In this document: in pieces, positions 47,041-60,000 of the stretch
How positions within the stretch are numbered: the first letter of the stretch is position 1
Layout: every line of letters begins with the position of its first letter
Assembly: GCF_029227915.1 (NCBI RefSeq)
Contig: NC_079884.1
Location: 20,958,001-21,018,000, forward strand
DNA from: Hydractinia symbiolongicarpus
Taxonomy: Eukaryota; Cnidaria; Hydrozoa; Anthoathecata; Hydractiniidae
Length of the DNA: 60,000 bases
Reading direction: 5' to 3'
Made by a program: the position numbers and the translations under genes
Notes under the pieces: generated by a model
Databases searched by the model: none
Told to the model about the DNA's origin: nothing
The model's input: the letters and a program-made list of their open reading frames with translations, nothing else

Positions 47041-48043
47041 CGGTTGACCCTCGTGTTAGCGAACCCCAGAGGGGAACTAGCAATTTAGTTCGCTATAATG
47101 AGGGACTCGTTAAAAGCGAACTTTTCAAAAATGGGTTTAAATCTGATACATTCACGATTTTTTAATACTGCTTAGTTTAATAATTATAAAGAGTTACATG
47201 AACAGTTACTTAAAGAATCAAAGTCTATGAAAGAAATTTTCAATGGCTGTTTGTTGCTTTTTCGATTCTTGACATTTATCCTATACTAGATTGAACTGCT
47301 CCAGATGCCTTCTCTTATTGAATGCTACCTCTTCCTTCCTTAAAAAGACTGCATCTCTTAAGTAATTCCATAGCTACGTATATTTCAAATCGGGACGGTT
47401 TGTTTGGAGGTTCGATTTCCACTACGTTCTCTTCAGCATAAATAACAACAGTGGACCTATAACGATTTAATCACTCCCTGGTCCATTGACTGTAATTTAG
47501 AGGTTGTATTAGGAGGAAGGTAAATAAACTTTACTGCTTGGAGTCTCTCGACATGAGGGAACGCAGGACAATTATCAACTAACATTGCAATTTCCCTTTC
47601 TTCTTCGATCATTTGACATTACCTTATCGCCACGCTAACATACAATAAAGATAATAAAAAGTGAAAAGATTTTTGCAAATAAATGTAATAGTAGATTCAA
47701 TTTCTTTGATAGCCTTATATTTTTCACCGAAGCTCACCCTCTTTCTTTTAGCAGCCGACATTTTTTAAATATGTAAACAAACAATTGAATAAAATTCAAA
47801 GATTGAATTTCTGATTTGATTTTGGTGATTCGAAGCATTGAGATTCTAAAATGTGGTACTATTCGCTATTTTGAGGGTAAATCAGGCGTTGTGTTAAGAT
47901 ATTTTTGTTCCATATAATGAAGAATTCGTTAAAAGCGAGTTCGTTAAATAGAGGTATTCTAAGAGAGGTTTGTTAGCGAAAATCAAGGGACCAAGACATT
48001 GTGTTCGATATAATGAGGAATTCGCTAAAACAAGGGTCAACTG
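47041..48043 (-). mobile_element. pogo/Tigger-like DNA transposon, internally deleted
   Basis: TIRs are CGGTTGACCCTCGTGTTAGC (left) and the complement of CAGTTGACCCTTGTTTTAGC (right), each flanked by TA (47039-47040 and 48044-48045). On the - strand, an ATG at 47761 opens MSAAKRKRVSFGEKYKAIKE, the CENP-B-type N-terminal helix-turn-helix. Further on, about 47615-47470, is AMLVDNCPAFPHV...LPPNTTSKLQSMDQGVIKS, the DDE catalytic segment of pogo transposases. The middle is deleted and stops follow, so it is inactive. Confidence 0.85.
47470..47761 (-). pseudogene. pogo/Tigger transposase remnant
   Basis: Two separated pieces of a CENP-B/pogo-family transposase remain. The first is the DNA-binding start at 47761-47663; the second is the DDE motif piece with DNCPA and PPNTTS at about 47615-47470. 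Roughly 200-300 residues between them are missing. The downstream frame breaks at a stop soon after MDQGVIKSL. Confidence 0.8.
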
Positions 48044-48177
48044 TATTCTATTAATTTATTCCAAGAAAAAAAATGAAAACACATCACATTGTTTACTGCT
48101 GGCTATCTGAAACTTAGAGAGCCAAATTAAATTTTCCATTTTTTTGTTCATTATCTTTTGAGATTGGATATCTCAGC

Positions 48178-48428
48178 GCTTCAATATGGGCGAGTTAATG
48201 TTGCTATAACCCCCGGGTTGACCACAGTCATGTAAGGGAAATGGTTGAGGGGGTGGGATGGCACACAGTGTGGGCCGTTGGTTGTTGCAGGGAGTTGTCT
48301 AGTAGAGCGTGGACCCTAATCGAGTCTGCGTGAACATTAAGTACTCCATAACTCCCCATATCGAAGACATGACCTCTCCTGGGGAATTAATAGACATGGT
48401 ATATCCCTCTATGATTTTAAGGCTACCA
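48178..48428 (+). mobile_element. SINE, 5'-truncated copy of the family at 59682
   Basis: TTCAATATGGGCGAGTTAATGTT onward aligns with the SINE body after its tRNA head: ATGTAAGGGAAATGG, GTGTGGGCCGTTGG, GGGAGTTGTCTAGTAGAGCG, GAACATTAAGTACTC, then the tail AGACATGGTATATCCCTCTATGA...AGGCTACC. The tRNA-like head is absent. Confidence 0.85.
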
Positions 48429-48496
48429 TGTAAAATATGCCTATCATCTCTCTCTTATATCATTTGAATAACTTTTACGAAAGAATAAAGTGATAC

Positions 48497-49010
48497 AGTG
48501 GAATTCTCTAAAACAAACACCATCGGTGCAAAAAAAATTTCCGCTTTAACGGGATGTTTGCTTTATTTATTATAGAAATTTTGGTTCTAGGCGGGCTTTT
48601 GATCAAAAATGTTTTTTATGTGACTTTTTACGACAAATGTGAGATTTAGTTTGGACACATTTAAGTATTCTTTTTAAAAGGTTGTACTTAAATCATGTTT
48701 ACAAGCTTTGAGTAAAATAAAATTTGATTGAATACTCACATCGTTTATTCTGCTACAAAAACGAACAGTTAAGAATGTTCATAAAAACTGGACCAATACT
48801 TTCTCTCAATTTTTGAAGATTACACATTGTAAAATTTGATGCAAAGTGACTGGTAAACACGTGAATGCTATGGTCTTTAGATACAAGTTGATAGGTCAGG
48901 AAAGAGAGGAGTGTTTACAATAGAATTTTTATTTTAATGCAAAAAAATCTCCGCCTTAACGACTGTCTGATTTATGCTCAAAAAGTGTCCCTCTTAAGAT
49001 TTCACTTTAG
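48497..49010. mobile_element. TA-flanked TIR element (MITE)
   Basis: Left CAGTGGAATTCTCTAAAACA and right, as complement, CTAAAGTGAAATCTTAAGAG are similar over about 25 bp, with TA at both flanks. TTTCCGCTTTAACG and ATCTCCGCCTTAACGAC recur inside the ends. There is no ORF. It lies 70 bp from the SINE and 450 bp from the pogo relic. Confidence 0.6.
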
Positions 49011-49796
49011 TACAGAAGCCCACCATTCAAAAATAAGTCAAATATTTTGCTGGAATTTATGTCACGAAAATAGACGGTGAAATATCTTATTTATCGAAGT
49101 AAGTAAAATAATAATAAAAAATTGCAGATATAATAAAAAACTTTTAAGAACATGCAAGTATAAAAAAACCCGATATTATTTAAATGCTAATTGCATAAAA
49201 AAGCGAGGATCTAATTAAACCTTATTTTGAAGACACGAGGGGTTCTTAATAAGTCCTCAAAAAATCTCTCACCACAGTGGTAATCAACCGATGATCTCTT
49301 TATTTAGTTAGTTTGATCAAGTGTAATTCGTTACAACTGCTATAACAGGCAATCCAAATTGTCGGGCAAAAGCAAAATCCGATGTTTATTACCAAGTCTC
49401 ATAATTTAGAACTACGTTTTTTGAATTCGTTTCAAAACAACACGTTATAACTTCGTCAAGTGTTTAGTTAAGAAAGTAATCATCGCAATTAAAAAAATAT
49501 GCGCATTAAAATATACCTGGGTGTATTTATTGACCTTTCAAAAGCTTCTGAAACTGTTAATTATAAGATTTTAATTGACAAATGACATGCTTATGGCATA
49601 GACGAACTACACTAAATTGCTCATTTCCAGTCAGTGTTCAACTTCATATTGTGGTCAGCTTAGTTTAAACAGTACACACATGATTGATCCATCTATCCTT
49701 AATGAACAATTCTTAAAATTTTCTTAAAAAAAAAACATAGTGAATTGAAATGAAGAATGAGATCTTCGTTTTTGTTTGTGAACTAAGTAAGTAATA
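49011..49796. other. AT-rich intergenic region
   Basis: Nothing recognised. A weak LINE-like phrase (GVFIDLSKASETVNYKILIDK) at about 49520-49580 on + resembles the FxDLSKAFDTVxH block of non-LTR reverse transcriptases and may be a tiny relic. Confidence 0.4.
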
Positions 49797-49999
49797 AGTA
49801 ACGAGAGGTTTTAACGTCCTTGGAGATATCATCCTAACGGCTGGCTCTTCCTCCCCTCCGACTCCGACATGCGTATAGCAGTTAGTGGCTGGCACCAAAT
49901 GGGCTGACAACACTATATTTAAAGTGCGCCGGAGTGGGGACTTGAACCTGAAACACCATATGATTACAAGCTGAATACACAATCCATCCCCGCTCTAGA
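49797..49999 (-). mobile_element. SINE of a second family (tRNA-like head)
   Basis: Read on the - strand from about 49999, GGATGGATTGTGTATTCAGC is followed by a B-box-like GGTTCAAGTCCCC (49947-49935) with the expected spacing for a tRNA-derived promoter. A body with GTGCCAGCCACTAACTGC, GGAAGAGCCAGCCGTTAGG and AAGGACGTTAAAACCTCTCG comes next, then a TTAC-rich tail. It shares no tail with the SINEs at 28655, 48178 and 59682. Confidence 0.6.
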
Positions 50000-51029
50000 T
50001 ATTTCTAAAAGGATTTCTCAAAATAATCTTTGCTGGCATTATACTATTTAAACAGGTTTGATAAGCCTAGCTTTTTGTCTTCTGTGAGTTTCCTGGTTTA
50101 CAAAGGTGCGCAATTACATTGCGTTATTACTTATCTTATACTAACCTAGTTTACATCTATCTAAAATGAAAAATTATTTCTACTTTTAGAGCTCCCCTTA
50201 ACTACCGCATAAAGCGCCAAAATCTTATGGAGGTGATCTGGAAAAATTTGCGGAACTTTGGCCGGGTTTTTTGTATTAATAAATAGCTACACGGCGAAGA
50301 GTTTCTAAACAAAGTGGTTGAAATTGTATATGCAGAAAATAATTTATTTGCATAAATTGAAGTAATTTCAAATGTTTTTTTTACTTTGATCCATTAAATT
50401 TGCTTTTTGGATTAAACCCAGCCTGACGTCTTGATTAGAAGTGCTTTTCTACGTATCTATCATAGGCATGTCTTTATATAACTAACGCACATATTTATAC
50501 TTAACTTATAAAAGTAAAAAAAAACACGATAAAATTAATAAAACAAGGGCAGTTTTTCGTCATTTTTTAAATACCAACCAAAAGTCGGCAGGCTGCAAAG
50601 TCTCTACTTTTAAGCCCACGTAGGTCATAGGTAATTAGCGTTTAAAACAAGTCTTGTTTTAATTTTATAAATCGAAATCTGATTGCATGATAAATTCTTA
50701 TTCGCGTGGTAGTTACTTATTCCAGTTACTGCGACGAATGCTGGCAAATGTGAGTAAATTACGCAGTATGCTAAAAATACATATTCCGCATGTGCGGATG
50801 AGGATGGTCGCTTATTATTGCGACTACGGCGAATAAAGTGTGGGCCCGCCTTAGGAAAAGAAACGTAATTTAGCCGCAAGGTCGTACGACGGAAAGATTT
50901 TGTTTAGGCATATGCATATCAAGATCGTAAACATATGAGAGCCACTGCTAAAATGTGAACCATTACCAGAGTGTTCGAGAAAGAAGAGATGTATAAATTG
51001 TAAGGGAATAACAACAATTTATACATGTG
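50000..51029. other. Intergenic region
   Basis: No gene is supported. The stretch 50580-50890 is less AT-rich than its surroundings but has no open frame with family motifs. Confidence 0.35.
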
Positions 51030-52950
51030 GCGATGTCTTGCCGTGCACTGCCGTGGGAATAAAATTAGGGCAAAAAGTTTTACACACAGAAAGCCTTAAC
51101 CTTACTCAGAAATACTATAGGGAACCAAAGTTAAAGCGAGGAGATGTACGCGTACGAAGCTCGTGGATATGAAAGGCATTGTTGAACACTTCAATATTAA
51201 AATCGGAGTGCACGAAACAAAGACAAACCCTGGAAGGCACCACAGAGACTAGTCTATGGTAAGAACCAATACATACAAGGGCTGGATGACATTAACCTAG
51301 GTATGCTGGAATGGTATTGTTTCTACATAACGAAGATGGATATTTTGAAAAAAGCTGAGAAAGCAAGGCTTGCAAACAGGTCTTCACGCAAGCATGTCAC
51401 CTGAAACAGCATGAATACAAGGGGCACAAAACACCAATTATCTGTAAAGAGGGTGAAGATGGAAACTTTAGCTATATCGCATCTTCATGGCTAAAACTAA
51501 AATATCATTACAGACTGACAGACACAATTATCATGCGCTATGTGGAAAGGAAGGAGAACGTGTCATTCGAAATAGGAAGGAAGAATGATAGGTCGACAGA
51601 CACGAGCCTACTACCGTGACAGTCTACGATTATCATGGATGCAAATGATATGGAAATCCTGTAACTGAGACGCAAACGAAACTTTCTACTGGAAGACCAA
51701 AGTCAAGGTGCTAAGAAAGTAAAAAAAAGTATCGAAAAGCTAGACTACAATCTTGTCTTCTTGGCAAAGCTTGATATAAAAGACGCATTTAAGATGACTG
51801 AATGCTTCGTACTGCTTGAAGCTGGCAGAAGTCATTAAAACCCTTGCTGAGGAAAGTAAAATATCAGGGAAAAACGTCACACACCAGTTCTCTCGTCGGC
51901 CACGCTTGCTCCGACACATTCAAGGCCTAAAAAGAATTGATTACCCTTGCTTCCGCTGAACCAAGCCGAATGCAAGTTACCATTTGATTCACTGTACATG
52001 CCACGCAATAAAGTTTATGACAACGTCGCTGAGTGTTTGCAAAGGTCTTCGACCTTGAAGGATTGGAAGTCAACAAATAGTGCATAATTTTTGTTAATGA
52101 AAATCCCAATGGTAACTGTGAAGTTGAACTATGTGGACTACCAAATAAAATTACGATCAGCTTGAAATTTTCATTAATCAGTCCTTTCACAGTTATAGCA
52201 ATATTCTTAATCCTAGGGTTATAGTTTAATAAAAAACTTCCCACCACTCAATGTTCTCACCACTGTAAGTGATAAGTCGGACGACAGTGTGGCTCCCAAA
52301 TACACAACACAATCATTACTGTAACCTGCAGGGGAACCAGCTTATCTATGACGGTATAGTGATAACAAGAAAAAACAATTTTCGATTAAACAAAACAAGC
52401 TATAGCACAAAAAAATTCTGAATGATCAAGATGATGTCTGGGTGAACCCTGATAAGATTAGGATGATGCCACTCCCTTAAAATGTTCTAGTTGATACAGA
52501 AAGCATCCTGTCAAAAATCTTTATCAACAGAGCCGTTGAGTTTCAAACTTGACGCAGAAACCTGAAAGAAGATGATCTTTTACAATAGCGAGGTTGCGAA
52601 GGCGAAAGTTAGGATATTGAAGGATAAGAAAAAGCATCACTGGCACAACAACAGATATGGAACGATACTAAGCTAAGGTCAAGGAAGAACTGGCAATATT
52701 GCACGATGAACGTAAAGCAAAACAAAAAGCTCATGGGTTGTTATCAAACTAAACTCAAAGAAAGCCTACCATAATTAGAGATTGAGGGTGACGAGACTCT
52801 TACTGAAAAGATGAAAATTCTGTTCAAAGAACAGAGTTGCTGCTAAAGGTGTGTGTGAAGTTTTCTATCCAGCACTACAAATCACCCTTGCAGATATTGT
52901 AGTATTTATGGGGAAGAAGGGTGAGAAGTTGCAATGCTTCGGTTTTTTGT
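51030..52950 (+). pseudogene. Decayed coding region of an unidentified mobile element
   Basis: Protein-like pieces on + are interrupted by stops and shifts. KLVDMKGIVEHFNIKIGVHE is near 51157-51215, then LVYGKNQYIQGLDDINLGML near 51250-51310. CKQVFTQACHLKQHEYKGH near 51368-51430 matches the latter half of a C2H2 finger. Next come KRNFLLEDQSQGAKKVKKSI near 51675-51735 and LAEVIKTLAEESKISGKNVT near 51820-51880. VAKAKVRILKDKKKHHWHNN is near 52590-52650, and FYPALQITLADIVVFMGKKG near 52862-52930. The length and uniform strand suggest one multi-kilobase gene or element. I cannot name it. A large DNA transposon protein is one possibility. Confidence 0.5.
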
Positions 52951-53868
52951 GGTAAACACCACACGAAATCTTGGGTCGGTATATTAGCTAAATAAAGGTG
53001 AGGATCGTTTGTACAGTGATCACCACCGTTTTCTGTTTGAAGCGCTTCTACGCATTCCGTGTCTCGTCCGCAAGCAGACTTGTCAGAGGTTTTTTATCGC
53101 TGTAGGTGGACTCTAAATTAGGTCTGACTGAGCTTTTGTGTGTGCTTCTGCTTTTGCTTTTTTGACTATTGACTGCCTATAATCGCTGTCAACTTGCAGC
53201 TATAATTTCCCATTTTTTAACGAGGCACATATATCTCTAAACTTGTACAGACTGTTAGGACCATACTTCCTCTACACTTGGACAAGGGTTGTTGCGCCGA
53301 TTAGTCTTAGTTAAAATAAAGTTGATTTAAAACAGTCTGTTTTTCCTTTTAAAACTTTTTTCTTTTTATTCTTGTTTTTTACATTTATTTTTGACTTTTT
53401 TTTACGAAACTTTGTATTTTCTTGTAGACGCAATCTTGATCATAGGACTTGATTTTTCTTTTCGTATATCTGACGACGAGACAAAGATTTTTCGTCATAC
53501 AAGTGCACTACCAGTGAGAGACATAAAGCCCTGGGGACGAAGTTGTTGTTGGTGGTAGTTCTAAGCTGAAGCGCGATTATGCCTTCTACTCTACTCTCAG
53601 GTTTTAAATTAACAAAGAATTGAAAAAAAATGATATTACGGCGGTTACATTAAAGTTTTGTATGTTACTATTTTGACGATGTTGTTGTTTTTTTGACGAG
53701 AGCTTGATGTCTTATAAGGAAATTGGTTAACCATGATGTGGGGAAAGCTGCTACTATAGTGGTTTATAGGTTCGGGGGTCCTTTATTTGTGGTATTTACT
53801 TTCGATTCGCATCGGCACCGGTTTCTTTCTGCGCAGTTTGTTGTTTTTTGATCGCCGGAGTTTATTAA
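52951..53868. other. Region upstream of RPL27A
   Basis: There is no coding signal. T-rich runs are frequent near 53340-53470. The proximal RPL27A promoter must lie in the last few hundred bases. No TATA box is evident near -30, as is common for ribosomal protein genes. Confidence 0.4.
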
Positions 53869-53889
53869 CCCTTTTTACATTAGTTCAAG
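53869..53889 (+). promoter_or_regulatory. RPL27A 5' UTR with TOP-type pyrimidine tract
   Basis: CCCTTTTTAC starts 21 bases before the ATG, so a transcript beginning at a C of this tract would carry a 5' terminal oligopyrimidine motif. TOP motifs couple ribosomal protein translation to growth signalling. The exact start is inferred from the tract. Confidence 0.6.
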
Positions 53890-56770
<2,881 letters not shown>

Positions 56771-58137
56771 ATTATAAATAACGGTTGCCAAAACGTTCTC
56801 TTTCTTTCCCTAACCTTCAGCTGTTGCATGTACTACGAAGCTACCTGGTTTTCTATGTACACATGTTTCTGTGTCGTAGATCGGTCCGTAATTTATAGGT
56901 TTTTTTTTTAATATTTACCTAAATTAAAAATTTTTTAAAATTCCATAAAAGTGTTTTGTTGACCAGGAAATTGCTAACGTCTGCTCACGTGATTGAAACA
57001 GGAGATAACTCGTATTTCATCCATTCTTTCACACGCTTATTTACTGTAGCTTGTGTCACAGTACAAATCTACCCCACGGTACAAAAAAAATTCAAGGCAC
57101 ATTAGGAAGTACATATACAGTGCTACGGCACGGAACAATTTGCCCTCATGCAGAGCTCAACGGTTGCTCGTATTCATGTATTTATCTTTAATTTTATTAA
57201 AAGCGCAAATAGGTTAAGGCTTTATTCCATTCGGCGTCATTGTTACCGTTTTTTCGACACAACATTTTTTGGCACTTTACCCCAAACATTTATTTAGATA
57301 AGTTAATATAGACGAATTGTGTTTTTCGAAAGTATTTTATTTGTGTTGTAACTTTTTCACCATAAAGAAATTGTTTAATATTTTAGCATTTTTAGTGGCG
57401 ATTGTTAAAATTTTAGATTGCCTATGAAAAAACTGTATAGAGAAGGGTACTCTTGTCCTTAATAAAAATTGCGATTTTTTACAGTACGAATCTGGCAGTA
57501 AACATAGATGTTTTTACGTGCCACAGTTGATAAAAATGGAGAATACTAGAAGTAAAAAACGTGATTAGCCGAAGTAAAAATCGATGACTTGCCCAAAGTT
57601 TGTTTACCTCTTCTGGTCTTGCGATAGCGAAAACAGCGTGTTATAATAGAACAAAGTATGTGGATAAGAAAAATATTTAAAGAAGAAAAGAGACGGGGAA
57701 ATGATGATTTTTACAACATTGTATAAGGAATGCGCTTGATTGAAAAATTTTAACGCAGGGTATTGCCGAACGGCTTTAGACAATTTCTCGTCTGTTCGTT
57801 CGTCACGTTGTTTAGCAAGAATGTTTTCAATCTTAAAATATATTTTGTGACGTAAAAAACGTTCTATTTGTGACGGGAACAAAAATTCACAGAGCTTCTT
57901 TTTCGTTTTTAGAATATATGCGCTGGCGCGTTCTTTCGTGCAGCCACATATCAGGACACGATAAAGAAGTCCTGGGCACGATGAAAAGATCTACTTCGCA
58001 AAACGTTTGATGCAGGTGTTGTTGCCTGATGTCAAAAACGCTATTGCGTAGTTGCCGCCTTGATGGTCAAAAAAGAAAAAAGCTCTAGTGGATTAAATTT
58101 GAATTTGACAAAGCAAGATGAGCGTGTGAATGTCTTA
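56771..58137. other. Intergenic region downstream of RPL27A
   Basis: It contains the RPL27A 3' UTR with an ATTAAA signal near 56922. No other gene is recognised. A - strand frame of 92 codons (57882-57604) has no family motif. Confidence 0.4.
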
Positions 58138-58286
58138 AGCCGAATCTCCACTGGACGATATTCGTGACGATTTTTGTGACGAAAAGTAGAAAACAATTAC
58201 ACTTTTCGTCATGACGAAAATCGCGAACAATCAAATTCGAGTATTTATGACGATCGTCGTAAAATTCGTCCCGTGGAGATTCGCCC
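58138..58286. mobile_element. PIF/Harbinger-like MITE
   Basis: The 149-bp element starts AGCCGAATCTCCACTGGACGA and ends TCGTCCCGTGGAGATTCGCCC, a near-perfect inverted pair, flanked by TTA on both sides (58135-58137 and 58287-58289). A 3-bp TTA duplication is the PIF/Harbinger signature. Repeated TCGTCA/TGACGA words fill the interior. It lies some 290 bases upstream of the ATG of the next candidate gene. Confidence 0.8.
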
Positions 58287-58575
58287 TTATGCTAACAGCC
58301 AGTCGTCTCCACGAGTGCTCCGCACTGCCTAGTATCTGGACTGTTTGCAGGAACAAATAAATATATATAAAAATTATGTTGTGTTAAAAACCAAAGTTGT
58401 GTGAAGACGTCGAGCGAGAAAACTATGTACCAGGCACACGAAGTTCGCGCATAACATTATGGCATTTTTGGCACTTTATAAGTAAGTAATTCATTAGGCG
58501 CGCCAATTCCAAAAATGGATCAAAACGAAAAAACAATCATAAGTCCATTGTTATGAAGAAAAAAAACGTTATAAA

Positions 58576-58689
58576 ATGTCTATCTTGAAAGGAGGGGAAG
58601 ATATCCTTAGCAAACCTGATGATGACACTTACAATTCAGCTTTCCTTGGGGCAGACTTGGAATTAGATGGATCCAGGCGCAACAGAGAG
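58576..58689 (+). CDS. Possible first coding exon of an unidentified gene
   Basis: ATG with A at -3 opens 38 codons, beginning MSILKGGEDILSKPDDDTYN and ending at a plausible donor (GAGGTAATTT) in phase 0. The peptide is acidic then basic, with no signal peptide or membrane segment. No second exon was identified before the window ends. A shorter ATG frame upstream (58454-58479) also runs into a strong GTAAGT donor, so the start could be elsewhere. The family is not recognised. Confidence 0.35.
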
Positions 58690-59681
58690 GTAATTTTAGA
58701 GTTTATGTCTGTGGAGATCCCAGAGGGCAAATTCAAATTATAGCTTTTAGCTAGCTAGATGGCTGCTAGCTAGCTACCTAATTTTATTTAAAAGTGTGGT
58801 TGTAACTACAGTTATCCCTTTAAACTCCATACTGGTACAATATGCCAAATTAAGATAGCTGCTTAGTTGGGAGAATTTGAATAAACCCAGGTGACCATCA
58901 CATGTCAGCTATTTATTTAAAGGCAGTTGGGTTAGGGAACCAGCGACAATTTTTTACGCTTTACAGACTTCTTTTTCTTCGAAGATTCTGACCAGTTCCT
59001 TAAAGAAGTATTTTACATAAAAAAATCTATTTCATTTGACAAATCAATTTTAAAAATTTTGCATAGCGTGACAACAGTGGCACAAATTCGCCATGCTTAA
59101 CAGTCAGGGAAAACTTTTAAATATGATGGTACAGTATAAATAGTATGTTATTTTCAAATTTAACGTTCAATACAACTTAAATAAGCAAATTACAGCGTAA
59201 ATATGCTGTGTTAAACTTTGAATGCTAATATGCGGCTTTTTTTTCCTGGTCGCATTGTGTTTTGTTTTTAATGGAAGGAATAACTTAAAATGTAGCTTTG
59301 TTAATAAAACCATGTTCATTTAACGAAGATTTTATGAGATAGCACGCTTTTAACCAAGGTATAGTTTAATTTGCCTGTAGACTAGACATATAAAAATGTA
59401 TACAATCAAAATAAGCGAGATAAAAATTAATATCGTTGCGACTTGTCGCCATCTTGCCTCTTATGCGGTTTTGTTTGAATGAAAACAAGATGGATTTTGC
59501 TGCCTATTTAAGCGAGGGAGTTTCCGCGTAAAATCACATGTTCCCCACATCAAATTTTTTGATTGGTTTAAAAAATGGGAATCCCATTTTTTGTCAATCC
59601 CACTTATATGTTATTAATACATGACACTTAGATTTTGCATTTTTGGATTATTTCTAACCTGACTAGCTAATAGCTAAATGT
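58690..59681. other. Intron or intergenic sequence
   Basis: No exon is recognised. It includes a (GCTA)n-like run near 58746-58775 and AT-rich sequence. Confidence 0.4.
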
Positions 59682-60000
59682 GGCGCCGTAGATTAGTGGT
59701 TATAGCTCTCGTACTCTGTGCGGGAGACCGGGGTTCGATTCCTCTTGACGGCGATTCAACATGGGCGAGTGAATGTTACCATAGCCCCGGGTTAACCCAA
59801 GCCATGTGAGGGAAATTGGGAAGATGGCACACTGTGTGGGCCGTTGGATGTTGCCGGGAGTTGTCTAGTAGAGCGCGGGCTCTAATTGGGTCTGCGTAGC
59901 TTAAAATGAGCATTAAATACTCTAGGACTCTCCATCTACGCCATGGCCCCTCCTGGAAATAATAGACAGGGTATATCCCTCGATATTTGTGAGGCTAGCC
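59682..60000 (+). mobile_element. SINE with tRNA-like head (cut by the window edge)
   Basis: The first 72 bases (59683-59754) resemble a tRNA: acceptor arms GCGCCGT and ACGGCGA pair at six of seven positions, TAGATTAGTGG resembles an A box and GGGTTCGATTCC is a good B box. A body follows with GTGTGGGCCGTTGG and GAGTTGTCTAGTAGAGCG, and the tail GACAGGGTATATCCCTCGAT...GTGAGGCTAGCC at the window end. The body matches 48178-48428 closely and the tail matches 28655-28850. Confidence 0.9.

Noticed and set aside
59683-59754. Functional tRNA gene
   Set aside because: The T-stem and acceptor have mismatches, the anticodon arm is not canonical, and the sequence runs straight into a SINE body found elsewhere in the window.

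Overview
This window is AT-rich animal DNA. Its genes are broken by many GT-AG introns and sit in a dense bed of decayed transposons, SINEs and LINE fragments. The three gene families I could identify by eye (PMPCA, GARNL3, RPL27A) and the repeat content (a LINE with a PHD finger, tRNA-headed SINEs, abundant TIR elements) fit a cnidarian-like invertebrate, perhaps a hydrozoan. The species is inference, not shown by the sequence.

Layout. 1-7.1 kb holds two large TIR elements (1080-2770 with an internal minisatellite, and 2992-4135 with two small back-to-back ORFs) and no host exon that I can recognise. 7.1-15.5 kb, + strand, carries the ten 3' coding exons of mitochondrial processing peptidase alpha (PMPCA); its introns hold a LINE tail (7837-8430) and a decayed reverse transcriptase (about 10835-11500). 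15.5-20.2 kb is the convergent intergenic region with short TIR elements and one small membrane-protein-like ORF. 20.2-31.8 kb, - strand, is a complete 25-exon GARNL3 orthologue (RapGAP plus CNH domains, 1104 residues, every exon phase consistent). 32-53 kb is gene-poor: a LINE copy lacking its 3' end (35.66-38.5 kb), a hAT-like element, a LINE tail relic, a pogo/Tigger relic, MITEs, two SINEs and an unassigned decayed coding region (51.0-52.95 kb). 53.87-56.77 kb, + strand, is RPL27A (4 exons, 147 residues) with its TOP-type start. 58.58 kb may hold the first coding exon of another + strand gene. The window ends inside a SINE with a tRNA-like head.

The host genes are unrelated housekeeping and signalling genes: mitochondrial import processing, Rap GTPase control and the 60S ribosome. 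I see no operon or gene cluster. The unusual content is in the mobile elements: two hAT-like elements sharing a GCGTGCGAT subterminal motif, a minisatellite carried inside a TA-flanked TIR element, and SINEs with different bodies joined to one common tail.
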